NCBI GenBank assembly: GCA_029882725.1
Contig: JAOUKG010000108.1
Span: 1 to 7,699, forward strand
Direction: 5' to 3'
Length of the DNA: 7,699 bases
Source: Cyclobacteriaceae bacterium
GTDB lineage: Bacteria > Bacteroidota > Bacteroidia > Cytophagales > Cyclobacteriaceae
This document shows, piece after piece, positions 7,286 to 7,699 of the stretch; the stretch's first letter is position 1; each line of letters opens with the position of its first letter. The notes beneath the pieces were generated by a model. It did not search any database. It was not told the DNA's origin and saw only the letters and a program-made list of their open reading frames with translations. Position numbers and translations under genes: made by a program.

Positions 7286-7304
7286 ATCAATCCATGTAAT
7301 TGAT
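7286..7304. repeat. Stem-loop II at the monomer A/B junction (representative copy, unit 2)
   Basis: ATCAAT-CCATGTA-ATTGAT is a perfect 6-bp inverted repeat with a 7-nt spacer. It is repeated intact at 7399-7417, 7512-7530 and 7625-7643 but broken in unit 1. The stem is AT-rich and weak alone, so it is more plausible as a protein site or as part of a larger fold. Confidence 0.55.
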
Positions 7305-7333
7305 CCGGACGTCCACCCGGTCTCTGTATAATT

Positions 7334-7351
7334 AAAGCATCAAATGTCTTT
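7334..7351. repeat. Possible stem-loop III near the end of monomer B (representative copy, unit 2)
   Basis: AAAG-CAT-CAA-ATG-T-CTTT can pair as a 7-bp stem with one bulged T and a 3-nt loop, followed by a few Ts and GTG. The resemblance to a terminator is weak because the stem has few G-C pairs and the T run is short. It recurs once per unit, and one C-to-T change in unit 4 weakens it. Confidence 0.35.
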
Positions 7352-7699
7352 TTGTGAAGTTGGTCCGGATGTCCATCCGGCCCCTGTACGATTGCTGAAT
7401 CAATCCATGTAATTGATCCGGACGTCCATCCAGTCTCTGTATAATTAAAGCATCAAATGTCTTTTTGTGGGGCTGGTCCGGATGTCCATCCGGTCCCTGT
7501 ACGATTGCTGTATCAATCCATGTAATTGATCCGGACGTCCACCCGGTCTCTGTATAATTAAAGCATCAAATGTTTTTTTGTGGGGTTGGTCCGGATGTCC
7601 ATCCGGTCCCTGTACGATTGCTGAATCAATCCATGTAATTGATCCGGACGTCCATCCCGTCTCTGTATAATTAAAGCATCAAATGTCTTTTTGTGGGGT

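Larger units (their letters stand above)
7138..7699. repeat. Tandem repeat array, 113-bp higher-order unit made of two diverged monomers, runs past right edge
   Basis: Five units are visible, starting at 7138, 7247, 7360, 7473 and 7586; the base at 7699 begins a sixth. The first unit is 109 bp and the others are exactly 113 bp. Each unit holds a 53-bp monomer A (starting TTGGTCCGGATGTCC) and a 60-bp monomer B (starting TTGATCCGGACGTCC). The two share their first ~33 positions and an ATCAA-ATGT stretch but differ in the remainder. Units 2-5 differ at only a handful of positions. The period is not a multiple of 3 and every frame is interrupted, so it is not coding. Its GC content is about 45% by hand count in unit 2, above that of the neighbouring genes. 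I recognise no known repeat family. It fills the whole stretch after the DUF493 gene, apart from a 29-nt AT-rich and C-run leader (7109-7137) in which I see nothing. Confidence 0.97.

Noticed and set aside
7300..7332. Sigma70-like promoter in monomer B (TTGATC and TATAAT)
   Set aside because: The spacing is 21 nt and Bacteroidota use a different -33/-7 consensus; no TAnnTTTG box is present there.
7138..7699. CRISPR array
   Set aside because: The sequences between the conserved blocks are themselves repeated in each unit rather than unique, the period is 113 bp, and no cas genes are visible.
7138..7699. Repeat-encoded peptides on either strand (for example the minus-strand MDIRTNPTKRHLML)
   Set aside because: The frames are very short, the 113-bp period shifts frame at each unit, and no initiation signal is seen.

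Overview
The window looks like chromosomal DNA of a Bacteroidota member, most likely a Cytophagales-type marine or soil bacterium. The evidence is AT-rich genes, absence of strong Shine-Dalgarno sites, two Bacteroidota-style -33/-7 promoters with the -7 box TAACTTTGC, an LptC made as a lipoprotein, and a gene set typical of that phylum. Genus-level placement is not possible from the sequence alone.

Layout. All genes read on the + strand and are tightly packed. Bases 1-429 are the C-terminal part of an OmpA-like peptidoglycan-binding protein that continues past the left edge. It overlaps by 4 nt a 713-residue exported protein (426-2567) with a helical repeat-like N-terminal part and a beta-rich C-terminal part. 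After a 93-nt gap with a promoter come lptC (2661-3185), a 59-residue two-helix membrane protein overlapping it by 4 nt (3182-3361), and a CNNM/CorC-type transporter with DUF21, a CBS pair and a CorC_HlyC domain (3364-4653). A second gap of 75 nt holds the best promoter in the window, which drives a PpiD/SurA-like parvulin foldase (4729-6843) and a DUF493 protein that starts with GTG (6848-7108).

How the genes fit together. Most of the products concern the cell envelope: anchoring the outer membrane to peptidoglycan, LPS export (LptC), a membrane ion transporter, and folding of exported proteins at the inner membrane. I read 1-7108 as one or a few envelope-biogenesis transcription units with two internal promoters.

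The last 562 bases (7138-7699) are different. They form a non-coding tandem array with a 113-bp period, running off the right edge. Each unit is itself two diverged monomers (53 + 60 bp) and can form up to three small stem-loops. The strongest, CCGGAT-GTCC-ATCCGG, is unchanged in all five visible units, while the matching site in the second monomer varies. I recognise no known repeat family, and this is the part of the window most worth following up.
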